Shown here: positions 1 through 10,166 of the stretch, piece after piece | Position numbering within the stretch: the stretch's first letter is position 1 | How the letters are laid out: every line of letters begins with the position of its first letter | Source of the DNA: Arachidicoccus rhizosphaerae | GTDB taxonomy: Bacteria; Bacteroidota; Bacteroidia; Chitinophagales; Chitinophagaceae | Assembly: GCF_900107765.1 (NCBI RefSeq) | Contig: NZ_FNQY01000028.1 | Span: forward strand, 1 to 54,600 | DNA: 54,600 nt | Reading direction: 5' to 3' | Notes under the pieces: model-generated | What the model was told of the DNA's origin: nothing | The model's input: only the letters and a program-made list of their open reading frames with translations | Databases searched by the model: none | Position numbers and translations under genes: made by a program

Positions 1-256
<256 letters not shown>

Positions 257-527
257 TAATGTGTTGTTTGAACTGACTAAATTTCTCTCGAAAATTAGGC
301 GTCAAAATTTGTGTATTTTTTTTCAACGCTTCGTAGTGTCTTCCTTACTGTTATTTTTAATTCCTTTCAAAGATCTTTATAAAAGTATCGCTACCCTTAT
401 TTTGCTTACCTAAAGCCCTGCGACTTTTTGTAACTTCTTACCCTTATTCAACCCTTATTCACTTCAAAGCGCTTCCCGCTTTTTTGCCACTCCGTTTTCC
501 GTCCGGTCTGTACCGTCTGGCGGAGTG

Positions 528-559
528 CAAAGGTAGTAAGCTTTCATTTACTAACCAAA
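528..559 (-). promoter_or_regulatory. rRNA operon promoter, proximal
   Basis: On the minus strand TTTG (556-559) is followed after 20 nt by TACCTTTG (528-535), a full match to the Bacteroidota primary sigma consensus TTTG / TAnnTTTG. It lies about 270 nt upstream of the 16S 5' end and points toward it. Confidence 0.85.
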
Positions 560-690
560 TTTATTTTGAAGTTTTTTTTATTTTTTCTTTTCAGCCCTGT
601 GTTCGCAACTTATTGTAAACCACTTGCTTGCAGAAGAAATTTATGATAAGAGCTGACCGATTCAGTGTTGTCTTTTCCGTTTCGGGATTG

Positions 691-721
691 CAAAGGTAAG
701 CGCTTTTTTTACTCTACCAAA
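691..721 (-). promoter_or_regulatory. rRNA operon promoter, distal
   Basis: On the minus strand TTTG (718-721) is followed after 19 nt by TACCTTTG (691-698). This second complete consensus repeats the -7 element of the proximal promoter about 163 nt upstream, giving the tandem P1/P2 arrangement typical of rRNA operons. The 560-690 stretch between them shows no gene. Confidence 0.82.
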
Positions 722-821
722 CTTATTTTAAAAGTTTTAAAAAACTATTTTTAAAACATCAATGTTTATCACCATTACAGAAGAAAAATAATTTTATAAT
801 GGACTGCCTGCTTTTAATCCC

Positions 822-846
822 TTTACCGGACCTGCTGTCCGGTAAA
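822..846. other. perfect 10-bp inverted repeat (hairpin)
   Basis: TTTACCGGAC (822-831) and GTCCGGTAAA (837-846) flank a 5-nt loop. It lies between the end of the MBL hydrolase gene (1013, minus strand) and the distal rRNA promoter. Neither strand has a clear U-run directly after the stem, so it may be a weak terminator insulating the rRNA promoters, or a structural element. No gene is seen in 722-1012. Confidence 0.5.
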
Positions 847-1012
847 AAGAGGCAGCATTACACGCAAACCCCTACCCCGGCTGCATTGCAGAACGAAAAT
901 GACCGGTGACGATTTGAGTGTACTGCTAACCTGCCTACATTTGGGATAAAAGCATTCCGGAAAACAAAGCAGGCTATTAGATGATTCAAACCTATTAAGA
1001 TAACCTCATCCT

Positions 1013-1954
1013 TTATACATATAATACATCAATTTTATCTGGTGTCCCTTTTTTTGAAATATCTGTTGCTACTTTTCCATTATTCGGAACCTGCTTTTCT
1101 ACCACAAGTGGTTCCCATTTATACAGTCTACCATCTAAAATAACCCTGCCTGCTCCAGGAAAGGGCAGATGACAGCTTAAGTATATAGTGCGCTCAGCAG
1201 CTCCTTCTGCAATTAATCTGGCCCTGGTCTGTTTACCGAGTTCAAAATCCGTATCAAACTGGGTCCCCCAGGCAGCAAAAGAGACCAAAGCAGGTATATG
1301 GAAAGCATCGACAGTGTGTATCAATGACTTACGCCCATCAAAGATTCTAAAAACACAGTGCCCTGGCGTGTGCCCGGGAGCAAGAATGACCTCCAGACAC
1401 CCAAATAATCTATCTCCATCCTCATAAGTATTTAACCTGCCGCTGATCTCTTTAGTAAAATTTTTGGCGTTGGAGATGGAAACTTCGCTCCCTGTCTTAC
1501 GCTTACTTTTTGAAAAATCTGGCTCAGGCTGCTGCCAAAATTCCAGCTCCTCTTTGCCTACATAAAAACTTGCCTCAGGAAAATTCAGTTTCCCGGCCTG
1601 ATTAAAAATACCTCCCGTATGATCCTTATGGATATGAGTTATGACAATATCTGTGATTTGATCAGGACTTACACCAACTGCCTTTAGATTTTGGAGCAGC
1701 CTGCCTGCTGACGGCCCAAAATAATCCCCGGCGCCGGCGTCCAGCAGTATTTTCCGGTCTCCTTTTTCCAAATAAAGGACATTTAGATCTAGTTTTACCG
1801 AACGACCAAGGCCTCCAGCCAGTTTCAGCCCCTCTTCCACTTCTTTTCTATCTTCCTCGGGTGCAAATATGGGTTGCAGGTCTTCCATATATTTATATCC
1901 GTCATATATAATATAGCCGGTGAGCTGCCCTATATTTATTTTGATATGTTCCAT
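1013..1954 (-). CDS. MBL-fold metallo-hydrolase
   Basis: 313 aa without a signal peptide, so probably cytoplasmic. The zinc-binding motif HIHKDHTGG is at residues 107-115 (H107, H109, D111, H112). A second metal-ligand region, PGHTPGHC, lies near residue 190, where lactonase-type members carry their third His. The order HxHxDH then GHTPGH fits the metallo-beta-lactamase superfamily, and the overall length and spacing resemble the quorum-quenching lactonase / glyoxalase II-like branch. The substrate cannot be told from sequence; a lactone or thioester hydrolase is a reasonable guess. The gene is isolated: its 3' side faces the rRNA promoters and its 5' side is divergent from the secreted protein at 2131. 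The start is the ATG at 1954, the first Met of the frame. Confidence 0.85.
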   Translation of the reverse strand: MEHIKINIGQLTGYIIYDGYKYMEDLQPIFAPEEDRKEVEEGLKLAGGLGRSVKLDLNVLYLEKGDRKILLDAGAGDYFGPSAGRLLQNLKAVGVSPDQITDIVITHIHKDHTGGIFNQAGKLNFPEASFYVGKEELEFWQQPEPDFSKSKRKTGSEVSISNAKNFTKEISGRLNTYEDGDRLFGCLEVILAPGHTPGHCVFRIFDGRKSLIHTVDAFHIPALVSFAAWGTQFDTDFELGKQTRARLIAEGAAERTIYLSCHLPFPGAGRVILDGRLYKWEPLVVEKQVPNNGKVATDISKKGTPDKIDVLYV

Positions 1955-2130
1955 AGGATAAAGTTAAGACCTTTACAATTCGGCTAAACAAAACCTTCGT
2001 ACCAACCTTAGTTAAAAATTACTTCAATTTCAAAAAAGTAAAATGCGATCTTGTTTTTCAATTTATTCAATCCGGTGCATGGCGGCAAAATCTAATTCAA
2101 AACACTTATCTTTAATAAAATTGCAAAGCA

Positions 2131-2775
2131 ATGACAAAGGCATCTTTTTACCTCACGTTGTTTTTGATAAGCACAAACCTTATTCAGGCACAAAAAATAC
2201 AACCCGACATCAGATCAAATGAAAACTTTATTACGGTAAACCGGCAACTCAGTATCAATAAGCAAGAAAATAATCCCATTATTTACCTAAATGCAAAGCA
2301 GGGGCCGGGAATTGCCTGGATTAAAGACATTGATTTTTCTTTTGGCACCATTGAATTTGATATAAAAGGCAAAAACATACCGCAGGAATGCTTTATAGGC
2401 CTGGCTTACCACGGTTTAAATGACAGCACTTATGATGCCATCTATTTCCGTCCCTTTAATTTTAACGCCAAAGATACCCTTTCTCATAGTCATGCAATTC
2501 AATATATATCTATGCCTAAATATGATTGGTATAATCTGCGGAAAACATTTAAAGGAATATTCGAGAACTCGTTAAACCAAAATATTGATCCAGACGCCTG
2601 GTTTCATGTAAAAATAAATCTAACAGCAGGGCATACCTCGGTTTATGTAAACAATAACCCTGCCCCATGCCTTACCCTTAGGCCGCTTAATAAAAACAGT
2701 CATGGGAAATTGGGCTTTTGGGTGGGTAATGGTTCCGACGGCTATTTTTCCAATGTATACCTGGAAAAAAATTAA
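2131..2775 (+). CDS. secreted jelly-roll (LamG/DUF1080-like) protein, function unknown
   Basis: 214 aa. Residues 1-20 form a signal peptide ending in IQAQ, so the product is exported. The remainder is beta-rich, with the pattern of a concanavalin-like sandwich: a region near 60-95 (DIDFSFGTIEFDIKGK) and a C-terminal segment ending LGFWVGNGSDGYFSNVYL, which resembles the closing strands of LamG or 3-keto-disaccharide-hydrolase (DUF1080) folds. No catalytic motif is recognised, so sugar binding is only a possibility. It is followed 76 nt later by a GNAT gene on the same strand. Confidence 0.7.
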   Translation: MTKASFYLTLFLISTNLIQAQKIQPDIRSNENFITVNRQLSINKQENNPIIYLNAKQGPGIAWIKDIDFSFGTIEFDIKGKNIPQECFIGLAYHGLNDSTYDAIYFRPFNFNAKDTLSHSHAIQYISMPKYDWYNLRKTFKGIFENSLNQNIDPDAWFHVKINLTAGHTSVYVNNNPAPCLTLRPLNKNSHGKLGFWVGNGSDGYFSNVYLEKN

Positions 2776-2851
2776 TCAATACTCAGTGTTTGTCAAAAAT
2801 ATTTGGCCGATAACCTGATTTCCCTCTTTTATTTTAATCAAAGCATATCCT

Positions 2852-3259
2852 ATGAATATCATCCTTTCTGAAACCAGAAAAATCAATAAAGCCGATATTA
2901 TACAACTATACAAAGCCAATAGTTGGAGTGCAGCACAAAAGCCTGAAGCGCTATATAATGGCTTGATGAATGCACACGCTCTAATTTCCGCATGGGATGA
3001 CGACCAGTTAATTGGCCTAGGCAACGCGATTTCAGATGGCCATCTGGTTGTTTATTACCCACATCTGTTAGTGCACCCTGCATACCAAAGGCACGGAGTT
3101 GGCCAGCAGATAATGATTAAATTACAGGAAAAATATACCGGTTTCCACATGCAGATATTAACAGCTGATAACAAGGCCATTAATTTTTATAAAAAAATGG
3201 GATTTACGCGGGCGGGCAGTACAATTCCCATGTGGATTTATAAAGGAAAAGAACATTAA
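2852..3259 (+). CDS. GNAT family N-acetyltransferase
   Basis: 135 aa, the usual length of a minimal GNAT domain. Motif A is visible as LLVHPAYQRHGVGQQIMIKL (about residues 73-92), with the Q/RxxGxG/A acetyl-CoA pyrophosphate loop. The C-terminal NFYKKMGF segment (about residues 111-118) is the typical motif B, where the Tyr commonly acts as general acid. The acceptor substrate is unknown. The gene lies 76 nt after the secreted protein and ends just before a strong terminator at 3338-3370, so the two may form a two-gene transcript. Confidence 0.88.
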   Translation: MNIILSETRKINKADIIQLYKANSWSAAQKPEALYNGLMNAHALISAWDDDQLIGLGNAISDGHLVVYYPHLLVHPAYQRHGVGQQIMIKLQEKYTGFHMQILTADNKAINFYKKMGFTRAGSTIPMWIYKGKEH

Positions 3260-3337
3260 TTAAAGATTGACAGTCTAGGGCAAATAATCACCCATTACGT
3301 AAATCAACTTACTATTGAATCTTTACAACCTTATGCT

Positions 3338-3372
3338 AAATCAGCCCGCTAAAATGCGGGCCGATTTGTTTA
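3338..3372 (+). terminator. rho-independent terminator after the GNAT gene
   Basis: AAATC-a-GCCCGC (3338-3349), a 6-nt loop, then GCGGGC-c-GATTT (3356-3367), followed by TGTTTATATT. The stem is 11 bp with one internal mismatch and a U-rich tail on the plus strand. Confidence 0.8.
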
Positions 3373-3449
3373 TATTCACTGACTATATGTTCAATTAAAA
3401 TGCCGGTTATCATTATTGTATAATGATAAATACAATTTTTATCCCTTAT

Positions 3450-4349
3450 CTACTTTAACGTAAGCACCGCCAAAATAGGACAATGATCTGCCGGGAACTT
3501 TAATTTACCATACGTATCGCTTAGAACCCCCCATTTGCCTACGGTAAACTCTTTGGAGCAAAATATATGGTCGATAAACTCACCGTCTTCATATTTACCA
3601 AACTCGTTAAAGGAGCCTCTGGGAGTGTATGGATCTTTGGCTAGCAGATAGCTATCTTCAAGTTTTTCAGATGCTTCCAGTGTTTTATACCAACTGGTCG
3701 TATTGCCGCCATTGATATCCCCAACCATAATAACTGGCTGGGTCCCGGCTATTTCTTTAATCTTTTTCAGCATCAGCAGACTGCTTTGATTACGGGCATA
3801 ATCCTTTTCATAATCATAATGCGCATTAAAGACATAAAAGCTTTTTTTTGAGGATTTTGCCTCCAGCTTCACCCAACTGCAAATCCTGTTGCAACATGGA
3901 GCGTCCCAGCTTTTGGAAGGCACATCCGGAGTGGCTGACAACCAGAAATCACCTTTATCAAGCACCTTAAACTTATCTTTTCTATAGAAAATAGATTCAT
4001 GCTCACCGGCCAACTTCCCGTCGTCTCTTCCGATACCATAATAAGCATATCCCGGCAATGCCGACTGGAGCGTCTCCAGTTGATGTTCCAGCGCTTCCTG
4101 CACACCAAATATGTCAAATTCATGGAATTTGACCAGCGCTGCAACATGGCCTACCCTATCCTTCCAAAGATTACCGGTATCATAAGTATTTTCATTGCGT
4201 ATATTGTAACTGGCAATCCGCATGGTCTGCGCCTGCAATTTGGGGATTGCCGTCAAAAACAGAGCGCACGTGATTAACCCCGTGGAAATTTTAATTATTT
4301 TTACTAACCGACGACTGACGCTTTTGACGCCAAGATTTTTCTGATACAT
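3450..4349 (-). CDS. secreted endonuclease/exonuclease/phosphatase family protein
   Basis: 299 aa. A hydrophobic segment at residues 18-40 ending in LQAQ is an export signal. The EEP (DNase I / inositol phosphatase) core follows: IASYNIRN with Asn49, GVQEAL with the metal-binding Glu85, a NAHYD motif near 172, VGDINGGN near 210, and the closing PADHCPI near 287 with the catalytic Asp-His. The family cleaves phosphodiester or phosphomonoester bonds; members encoded beside SusCD genes may remove phosphate or phospho-substituents from imported polymers, which is inference here. It is the gene downstream of the SusD at 4906, separated by 556 nt holding a strong hairpin, so its expression may be uncoupled from susCD. 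Confidence 0.85.
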   Translation of the reverse strand: MYQKNLGVKSVSRRLVKIIKISTGLITCALFLTAIPKLQAQTMRIASYNIRNENTYDTGNLWKDRVGHVAALVKFHEFDIFGVQEALEHQLETLQSALPGYAYYGIGRDDGKLAGEHESIFYRKDKFKVLDKGDFWLSATPDVPSKSWDAPCCNRICSWVKLEAKSSKKSFYVFNAHYDYEKDYARNQSSLLMLKKIKEIAGTQPVIMVGDINGGNTTSWYKTLEASEKLEDSYLLAKDPYTPRGSFNEFGKYEDGEFIDHIFCSKEFTVGKWGVLSDTYGKLKFPADHCPILAVLTLK

Positions 4350-4611
4350 TTATTTAGATTTTATTGATTCAGATCGGAGATAATAGCCTATACTTTAATT
4401 CCAGTTTTTTTACCAAACCCGGTGTCTCTGCTACCTGGTTCAAAAAACTTTTTGTTCAATAAACCATTGCAGCAGCTACCCGGCAATTAAAGGTAGTTAA
4501 AGAATCTTAAAGACACAGGCCCAACCATGGTATTTAGTTTCTGTTTAGATTTGATAGCCCTGAGCTGCCCGCCTCAGAATAATTTCAAAATATTTCTGAT
4601 TTTGCGCTCAG

Positions 4612-4654
4612 GCCATTTAAATGGCGGGGACCAGCTGACAGTGCTGGTCCCCGC
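4612..4654. other. strong 12-bp hairpin with overlapping 14-bp palindrome
   Basis: GCGGGGACCAGC (4624-4635) pairs perfectly with GCTGGTCCCCGC (4643-4654) around a 7-nt loop. A self-complementary GCCATTTAAATGGC occupies 4612-4625 and overlaps the left arm by 2 nt. It lies about 250 nt downstream of susD, in a 556-nt gap (4350-4905) with no gene. A classical U-run is absent, so this is either the end of the susCD transcript or an RNA-processing structure. Confidence 0.6.
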
Positions 4655-4905
4655 TGACGACAACTGATTTTACCATACTTTTTATTGAGAAACATTTGCC
4701 GGTTATTTATTAAAAGCTCGCTAACTGCCACTAACAATACCGGTAAATTTTAATCCAAACCTTCAAACAATGCTTAATTTAAAAGTAGAGTAAATCAATC
4801 ATCTCACTTAAACCAAATACTAAACAATAAACATTAACCCAAACTTACAAACATCTTTATATCTTTAATGCTTACCATTCATTAAGCTGAACCTTTTTGA
4901 CTTAC

Positions 4906-6681
4906 TTATTCTTCCCAGCCTGGATTTTGAACAAGGTTGGGATTTACCTGCAGATCGGCATAAGGAATAGGATATAAATACTGATAATCATGCCACTTCC
5001 TGGAAATATTATCCAACCAGTGCAACTCCCCTTTGCTACCTCCTGAAAGTGTTTGCGGTTGCTTAGAAACATCTATATAAGTCACCCCGCTTACTTTAGA
5101 AGATGGCGCAGTTGTATAGAATGCTACATCCAAGATGCCATCTCCGTTTAAATCCAGCGGCGTATTCAGGGCCGGTACATAAAATCCGTTCCATGGAAGT
5201 TCCAGAAGTTCCCCATGTTTCCAACGAATCAAATCCTCCATTCTGAATCCTTCCAGGCAGAGTTCGGTACCTCTTTCTCTTCGGATTTCCATAATTGACG
5301 GATCAGTAATATCAGAAAAATAGGTCTTTTTCATATAAGGGTCAACAACAGTCGGCTTACTATCGATACCACCAGTAATGCCTGCTCTGGCACGAAGTGC
5401 TCCTACCGTTAATTTCCAGTCAGCATCCGTCAATGTACCCAGCTCCGCCTTCGCTTCTGCGTAGTTAAGCAGAATCTCTGCATACCGCATCAGTGAGACG
5501 GAATTGGTATTTAAGGATCCTCCATCATAATACATATCGTCCAGCGTCCATTTAATGGGCATATAACCGGTATAAGTATAAGAAAAGACCGGAGGACCGG
5601 GAATTTTTGTTCCACCGGAAGTCCTTTGATAATCTCCCATACGAATGGTCTGCTTCAGCCTTAAATCCCGGTTTTTAACTTCAGAGGCAAAAACCATGGT
5701 ATCATGCCCTGCCACATCTGTAAACGGTGTGCCGTCCTGCATTAAATACGTATTAATAAAGGTCCTTGTAAAGCTAAAACGGCTTCCATAGGTCGCACTG
5801 GTAAAATACCAGTTACCATCATTATATTTCGCGAGTGCTACACTGCTCACATCGGCTAACATAATCTCTGAACTGATAGGCGCCTCGCTGATAAACAGGC
5901 TACGGTAAGGCTGATCACCTGCCGTATTCAAACTATAAACACCACTCTGAATAACAGAATCTGCAGCTGCAGCCGCCATTTTCAGGTAAGTATCCGCCGT
6001 ACTCTGTAAATTATAACTAGTCTGGTATTTCCTAAAAGTACCGGCAAACAGACACACCCTGGATTTGAAGCCCCAAACTACAGTCTTTGTAATCTGACTT
6101 CTTGTGCCATCCGACATCTCTGTCATATTGGCCGCTGCGTAGTCCAGATCAGCAATAATAGAATCCATAATGACTGTCCGGCTGTCCCGGCCTTTATACA
6201 ATAAGGCAGTATCACTTACATCCAGTGGCTTGTTATACCATGGCACATCCCCGAATCTTAGCAGTTTCTGGAAATAGAAGTACGCTCTGAAAAACCGGGC
6301 CAGCCCCATATAGTTATTACGAATTTCTTCGGACACCGAGGGATCTGTGTTATTTTGAATAAAATAATTCACATTACGCAGGTCCGTCCAGGACCAGCCG
6401 CTTCCTTCTCTGGAAGAATAAGCTCCTTCTCTGATATAATCCGGAACACTGCTGGTTGCCCCAAAATCAGATAAAGAACAGTCTGTTCTGAAAACATCGC
6501 TAATCCCGGGCAGCATATTGTAAAATGAAAGACTGTAGAGCTTCAGACCATCTTCGCTGCTAAAAACAGCATCTTTTGTTGCGGTACTTACTGCCGTCTG
6601 GTCCAGTTGCTTGGTGCAGCTGACACCCAGGACCAACAGACTCAGAAAGGACAGATATATAAATATTTTTGATTTCATCAT
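4906..6681 (-). CDS. RagB/SusD family nutrient-uptake outer membrane lipoprotein
   Basis: 591 aa. A lipoprotein signal with VLGVSC places the acylated Cys at residue 22. The body carries SusD hallmarks: an N-terminal helical segment around FFRAYFYFQKLLRFGDVPWY (about 128-147, shared by the TPR-like half), RYAEILLNYAEAKAELG (about 400-416), and the C-terminal RRERGTELCLEGFRMEDLIRW region. SusD proteins bind the ligand at the cell surface and form the lid of the SusC transporter. The gene starts 17 nt after susC stops, the usual tight coupling. Two adjacent Met codons (6681 and 6678) are equally possible starts. The substrate is not deducible from this protein; the co-regulated GH20 suggests amino-sugar-containing glycans. 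Confidence 0.95.
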   Translation of the reverse strand: MMKSKIFIYLSFLSLLVLGVSCTKQLDQTAVSTATKDAVFSSEDGLKLYSLSFYNMLPGISDVFRTDCSLSDFGATSSVPDYIREGAYSSREGSGWSWTDLRNVNYFIQNNTDPSVSEEIRNNYMGLARFFRAYFYFQKLLRFGDVPWYNKPLDVSDTALLYKGRDSRTVIMDSIIADLDYAAANMTEMSDGTRSQITKTVVWGFKSRVCLFAGTFRKYQTSYNLQSTADTYLKMAAAAADSVIQSGVYSLNTAGDQPYRSLFISEAPISSEIMLADVSSVALAKYNDGNWYFTSATYGSRFSFTRTFINTYLMQDGTPFTDVAGHDTMVFASEVKNRDLRLKQTIRMGDYQRTSGGTKIPGPPVFSYTYTGYMPIKWTLDDMYYDGGSLNTNSVSLMRYAEILLNYAEAKAELGTLTDADWKLTVGALRARAGITGGIDSKPTVVDPYMKKTYFSDITDPSIMEIRRERGTELCLEGFRMEDLIRWKHGELLELPWNGFYVPALNTPLDLNGDGILDVAFYTTAPSSKVSGVTYIDVSKQPQTLSGGSKGELHWLDNISRKWHDYQYLYPIPYADLQVNPNLVQNPGWEE

Positions 6682-6698
6682 TAAAAATTTAGGGAGCT

Positions 6699-9600
6699 TT
6701 AAAAATTAACACTCAGACCCAGGGTCAGACTTTTAAGAATCGGATAATTGTTACCATTACCACTGGAACCACTGGTCAGCACCTGATCAGATCCGTGAAT
6801 ACCTTCAATATCGAGAGCTTTGGTATGCTTATACAACGGGGAGGCACTCCAGAGGTTTTCACCAGACAAATAAATCTTGGCACTCTGGATGCGCATCCGC
6901 TTCATCCATTCTTTGGGCAGATTATAACCAATCTGCGCATTTTTGAGTCGGATATAACGGACATTTTGCAAGTACTTAGTCTGCGTTGCATGGAGTTCTC
7001 CTGAACCGTTTTGGGCAACATAACCTCTGTACCTGGGGAAATAGGCATCCGGATTGCTTTCAGACCAGATATCATCCAGCTGGGATTTGAAAACATAGTT
7101 ATAAGGCCTGTTATATTGTCCCCAGAACACATCTGCTTCACCGCCTGGCCACCAATCCTGTTTAAGCACACCCTGGAAAAACAAACTCACATAAAACCCT
7201 GCATAGTCACCGGAAAGGGTAATCCCAAAATTGTAACGAGGTGTGGTGTTACCGATTACTTTCATATCTCCCGGATTATCTACTGTATTATCTCCGTCAT
7301 TAATTACCCCATCGCCATTCAGATCTTTAAATTTAATATCTCCCGGCAACCAGGTTCCTGAGTTGGAGGCTTTAAATAATGCCTGAGCAGCCTTGGCCTC
7401 CCCTACATTATCAGCCGTCCAGTAACCATCCGTCACATATCCCCATATTTCTCCCACCTTCTCACCGGCATAATAATCAGATAACTTTCTGGTCTCATTA
7501 TTATACTTATCAATGGTAGCTGTGTAATCACTCATCCACAGACCAATACTATAACCAAAGGGTCTGTCATGTAAATTAAAAGCATCTGCCCAGGTAACGG
7601 AAGCTTCCCATCCTTTCGTGGTCATGTCCGCATAGTTACCTTTTGGCACGGTAGCCCCGAAGACGGCCGGCAAAGTCTGCCCCACTGTAAACATATTGGT
7701 GGTCTTTCTTGTATAGATATCTCCTGTAATATTCAGGCGATTGCTTAAAAGCGATGCATCCAGACCCAGATCAGCGGTAGTGGCCGTTTCCCAGGTAAGT
7801 CCATCAGGTATAACGCCCGGAGCACTGGTATACTGCCCTAACACACCATTTATAACTCTTCCGGACTGACTGATATTAAAGCGCTCCTGATAATTATAGG
7901 AGGCAATATTCCCATTACCTAATGAACCATAGGAGGCCCTGATTTTTAAATCGGAAATGGCTTTAGGAGATATATGCCAGAAAGATTCTTTGGACAGACG
8001 CCAGCCGGCAGAAGCAGACGGGAAAAACGCAAATTGCTGGTCACTTGGAAACTTACTTGAACCATCATAACGACCGTCCAGTTCTAAAAGATACCGATCC
8101 TTATAAGAATAGTTCAACCGGTAAAAGCCCCCTAGAATAGCCCATTTTTCATAGCCTCCTCCAGTTGTTATACTCTGTCCGAGGGCCAGGTTCAAATCCG
8201 TTGCATTGGCATAAATCAGGCCGTTTCTGCCGGCTGAAAAAGCATTATAGACGGACTGCTCATAGTTATACCCTACCATCGCTTTTAAATAATGATCCCC
8301 CAAATGGGTTTCATAGTCCGCATAGATATTGGTGGCCAGATAATCTGTTTTATACTGATCCTGACTTAAGTCATTATAAGCAGTACCTACATAAGCAGTA
8401 ACACCCTCTACTGAACTGTAAGGCACCTGTACTCGAATCTGTTTTTGGTCCTCTCTGGTATTTTCAAAGGTTAAATCACCTCTGACATGTAGTTTATCCT
8501 GCATAAATGCAGCCACAAAACCTGAGGTATTACGAATCACTGTTTTATTCATATCAATACCATTCTTACCATAAACAAAATCTCCGACCGTATAGGCGGC
8601 TGAGAAGGTAAGACTGCCATCAGGGTTAAAAAGCATGGAGGAAGGATGCCCTTCATCTGCCAGGTTACGCCAGATACTGCCCCCTTCCCCTACATTGAGC
8701 GGGTTATGGTAATACCTGCTGGAGAACTGAAAATTATCGGTAATCTGTAACCAGGGTAATACCTGAACCGTTCCTTTACCTGTCAGGTTATAAAGGTGAT
8801 AGTCATCAGAGTTGTACCTGAACAGCCCCCCCTGACCATAATAACGCCCGGTCAGATAAAAACTGGTCTTTTCACTGCTCCCAGAAATGGACAGATTCTG
8901 ACTGGTAGCACCCAGATGATCTTTATAGAGCAGGTCATACCAGTTGGTATTGCCATAATAGACATAATTGCCATTTTGATCTGTTTCAACCTTGGGCAGG
9001 GACGGATCATCATTGCGTTTTTTATATTCCTGCAAATAAGCTTCAGAGAATGGCTGTGTTTTATTGATATTCTGCGCAGTCTGGGCATAGTCATTCCATG
9101 CGCTCCAGGCAGAGTCAAACATGGTGGCATACACATAACCGTTATCCACGATATCTGGCACTACCGTCGGTTTTTTAGAAGAATAATCCGAGCTGTAATT
9201 GATGCTTACCCGGTCTTTTTTAGGGGTTTTGGTAGTAATCAATACCACTCCGTAAGCAGCCCTTGCACCGTAAATAGCGGAAGAGGCCGCATCCTTTAAC
9301 ACCGTTACAGAGGCAACATCATTAGGGTTTAATAAACTTGGATCACCCTGGACTCCGTCAATTAATACCAGGGCGCTTCCTCCCTGTCCTATGGAAGTAT
9401 TACCACGGACATTAAAAGTAGGCGATTGAGTAGGCTTCCCATCCTGAGGAACCAGGTTCAGGTTAGGTACCATCCCCTGAAGCCCCTGGCTGATATTGGG
9501 CAGCGACCTGTCTTCCAGCACCTTACCACTGACCTGAGCTACCGCCCCGGTCAGATTGGCCTTTTTCTGTTTACCATACCCAACGACCACCACTTCTTCC

Positions 9601-9980
9601 AAATTGTTATTATCGGCCGACAATACAATATCCAGATGCACCGTACTGTCTGCTGTAAAAGGTATATCAGAGATAACCGAAGGCTTAAATCCTATAAACT
9701 GTGTTCTAACCTTATAGGTATCTTTTGGTACATCATAAAAATCAAAGCGCCCGGAAGGATCCGCAACCAGCTGTTTATGAAATGAACTGTCCAGGTTATA
9801 CAAAATAACGGTGGCACCGCCCACTGTTGCTCCAATATCGCTTTTTACCTGGCCTTCAATGCCTGCCTTACCTCCTGACTGCGCCTGGAGCTTGTCTGGC
9901 CGGATTAGCCAAAGACAGCCTCCCAGCAAAGCCCAGGCAGATAGTTTTTTCAGACCTGCCATACCCAAACTGTTTTTCAT
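6699..9980 (-). CDS. SusC/RagA family TonB-linked outer membrane protein
   Basis: 1093 aa, the normal size for the family. Residues 1-34 are a signal peptide ending in LQAQ. A carboxypeptidase-D regulatory-like beta domain (about 38-115) is followed by the SusC signature EEVVVVGYGKQKKANLTGAV (about 128-147), a plug domain (about 150-255, with ALVLIDGVQGDPSLLNPNDV), and a long C-terminal beta-barrel finishing in LGLSVNF with a terminal Phe. It imports oligomers across the outer membrane in a TonB-dependent manner, together with the SusD immediately downstream. A dyad at 10152-10166, about 170 nt upstream, recurs upstream of the GH20 gene at 13639-16140 and may coordinate them. Confidence 0.96.
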   Translation of the reverse strand: MKNSLGMAGLKKLSAWALLGGCLWLIRPDKLQAQSGGKAGIEGQVKSDIGATVGGATVILYNLDSSFHKQLVADPSGRFDFYDVPKDTYKVRTQFIGFKPSVISDIPFTADSTVHLDIVLSADNNNLEEVVVVGYGKQKKANLTGAVAQVSGKVLEDRSLPNISQGLQGMVPNLNLVPQDGKPTQSPTFNVRGNTSIGQGGSALVLIDGVQGDPSLLNPNDVASVTVLKDAASSAIYGARAAYGVVLITTKTPKKDRVSINYSSDYSSKKPTVVPDIVDNGYVYATMFDSAWSAWNDYAQTAQNINKTQPFSEAYLQEYKKRNDDPSLPKVETDQNGNYVYYGNTNWYDLLYKDHLGATSQNLSISGSSEKTSFYLTGRYYGQGGLFRYNSDDYHLYNLTGKGTVQVLPWLQITDNFQFSSRYYHNPLNVGEGGSIWRNLADEGHPSSMLFNPDGSLTFSAAYTVGDFVYGKNGIDMNKTVIRNTSGFVAAFMQDKLHVRGDLTFENTREDQKQIRVQVPYSSVEGVTAYVGTAYNDLSQDQYKTDYLATNIYADYETHLGDHYLKAMVGYNYEQSVYNAFSAGRNGLIYANATDLNLALGQSITTGGGYEKWAILGGFYRLNYSYKDRYLLELDGRYDGSSKFPSDQQFAFFPSASAGWRLSKESFWHISPKAISDLKIRASYGSLGNGNIASYNYQERFNISQSGRVINGVLGQYTSAPGVIPDGLTWETATTADLGLDASLLSNRLNITGDIYTRKTTNMFTVGQTLPAVFGATVPKGNYADMTTKGWEASVTWADAFNLHDRPFGYSIGLWMSDYTATIDKYNNETRKLSDYYAGEKVGEIWGYVTDGYWTADNVGEAKAAQALFKASNSGTWLPGDIKFKDLNGDGVINDGDNTVDNPGDMKVIGNTTPRYNFGITLSGDYAGFYVSLFFQGVLKQDWWPGGEADVFWGQYNRPYNYVFKSQLDDIWSESNPDAYFPRYRGYVAQNGSGELHATQTKYLQNVRYIRLKNAQIGYNLPKEWMKRMRIQSAKIYLSGENLWSASPLYKHTKALDIEGIHGSDQVLTSGSSGNGNNYPILKSLTLGLSVNF

Positions 9981-10151
9981 ACTGCTTTTCGTTTAAAGTG
10001 TTAGTGTATTATGATTAAGTGTTTTATTAATTCAGGTATTTCCTTGAATACATTGTAATGCACGCAAAAACCTTTTTTCATTTTATGAATAATGAGGGGC
10101 AATATTCTGATTCTAATGTAACCCAGGCGTTTCCTCAATATCAACAAAATG

Positions 10152-10166
10152 TTAAGTCCGACATAT
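10152..10166. promoter_or_regulatory. candidate operator upstream of susC (dyad shared with GH20 gene)
   Basis: TTAAGTCCGACATAT centres on the near-palindrome GTC-C-GAC. Its 13/15 match lies at 16236-16250, upstream of the GH20 gene. Each site sits 95-175 nt upstream of the start codon it would serve. The regulator is unknown. The surrounding 9981-10774 gap holds no convincing gene. Confidence 0.5.

Noticed and set aside
8796-9299. 167-codon plus-strand frame inside susC
   Set aside because: Antisense shadow of a confidently assigned SusC coding region; Ile-rich, low-quality composition.
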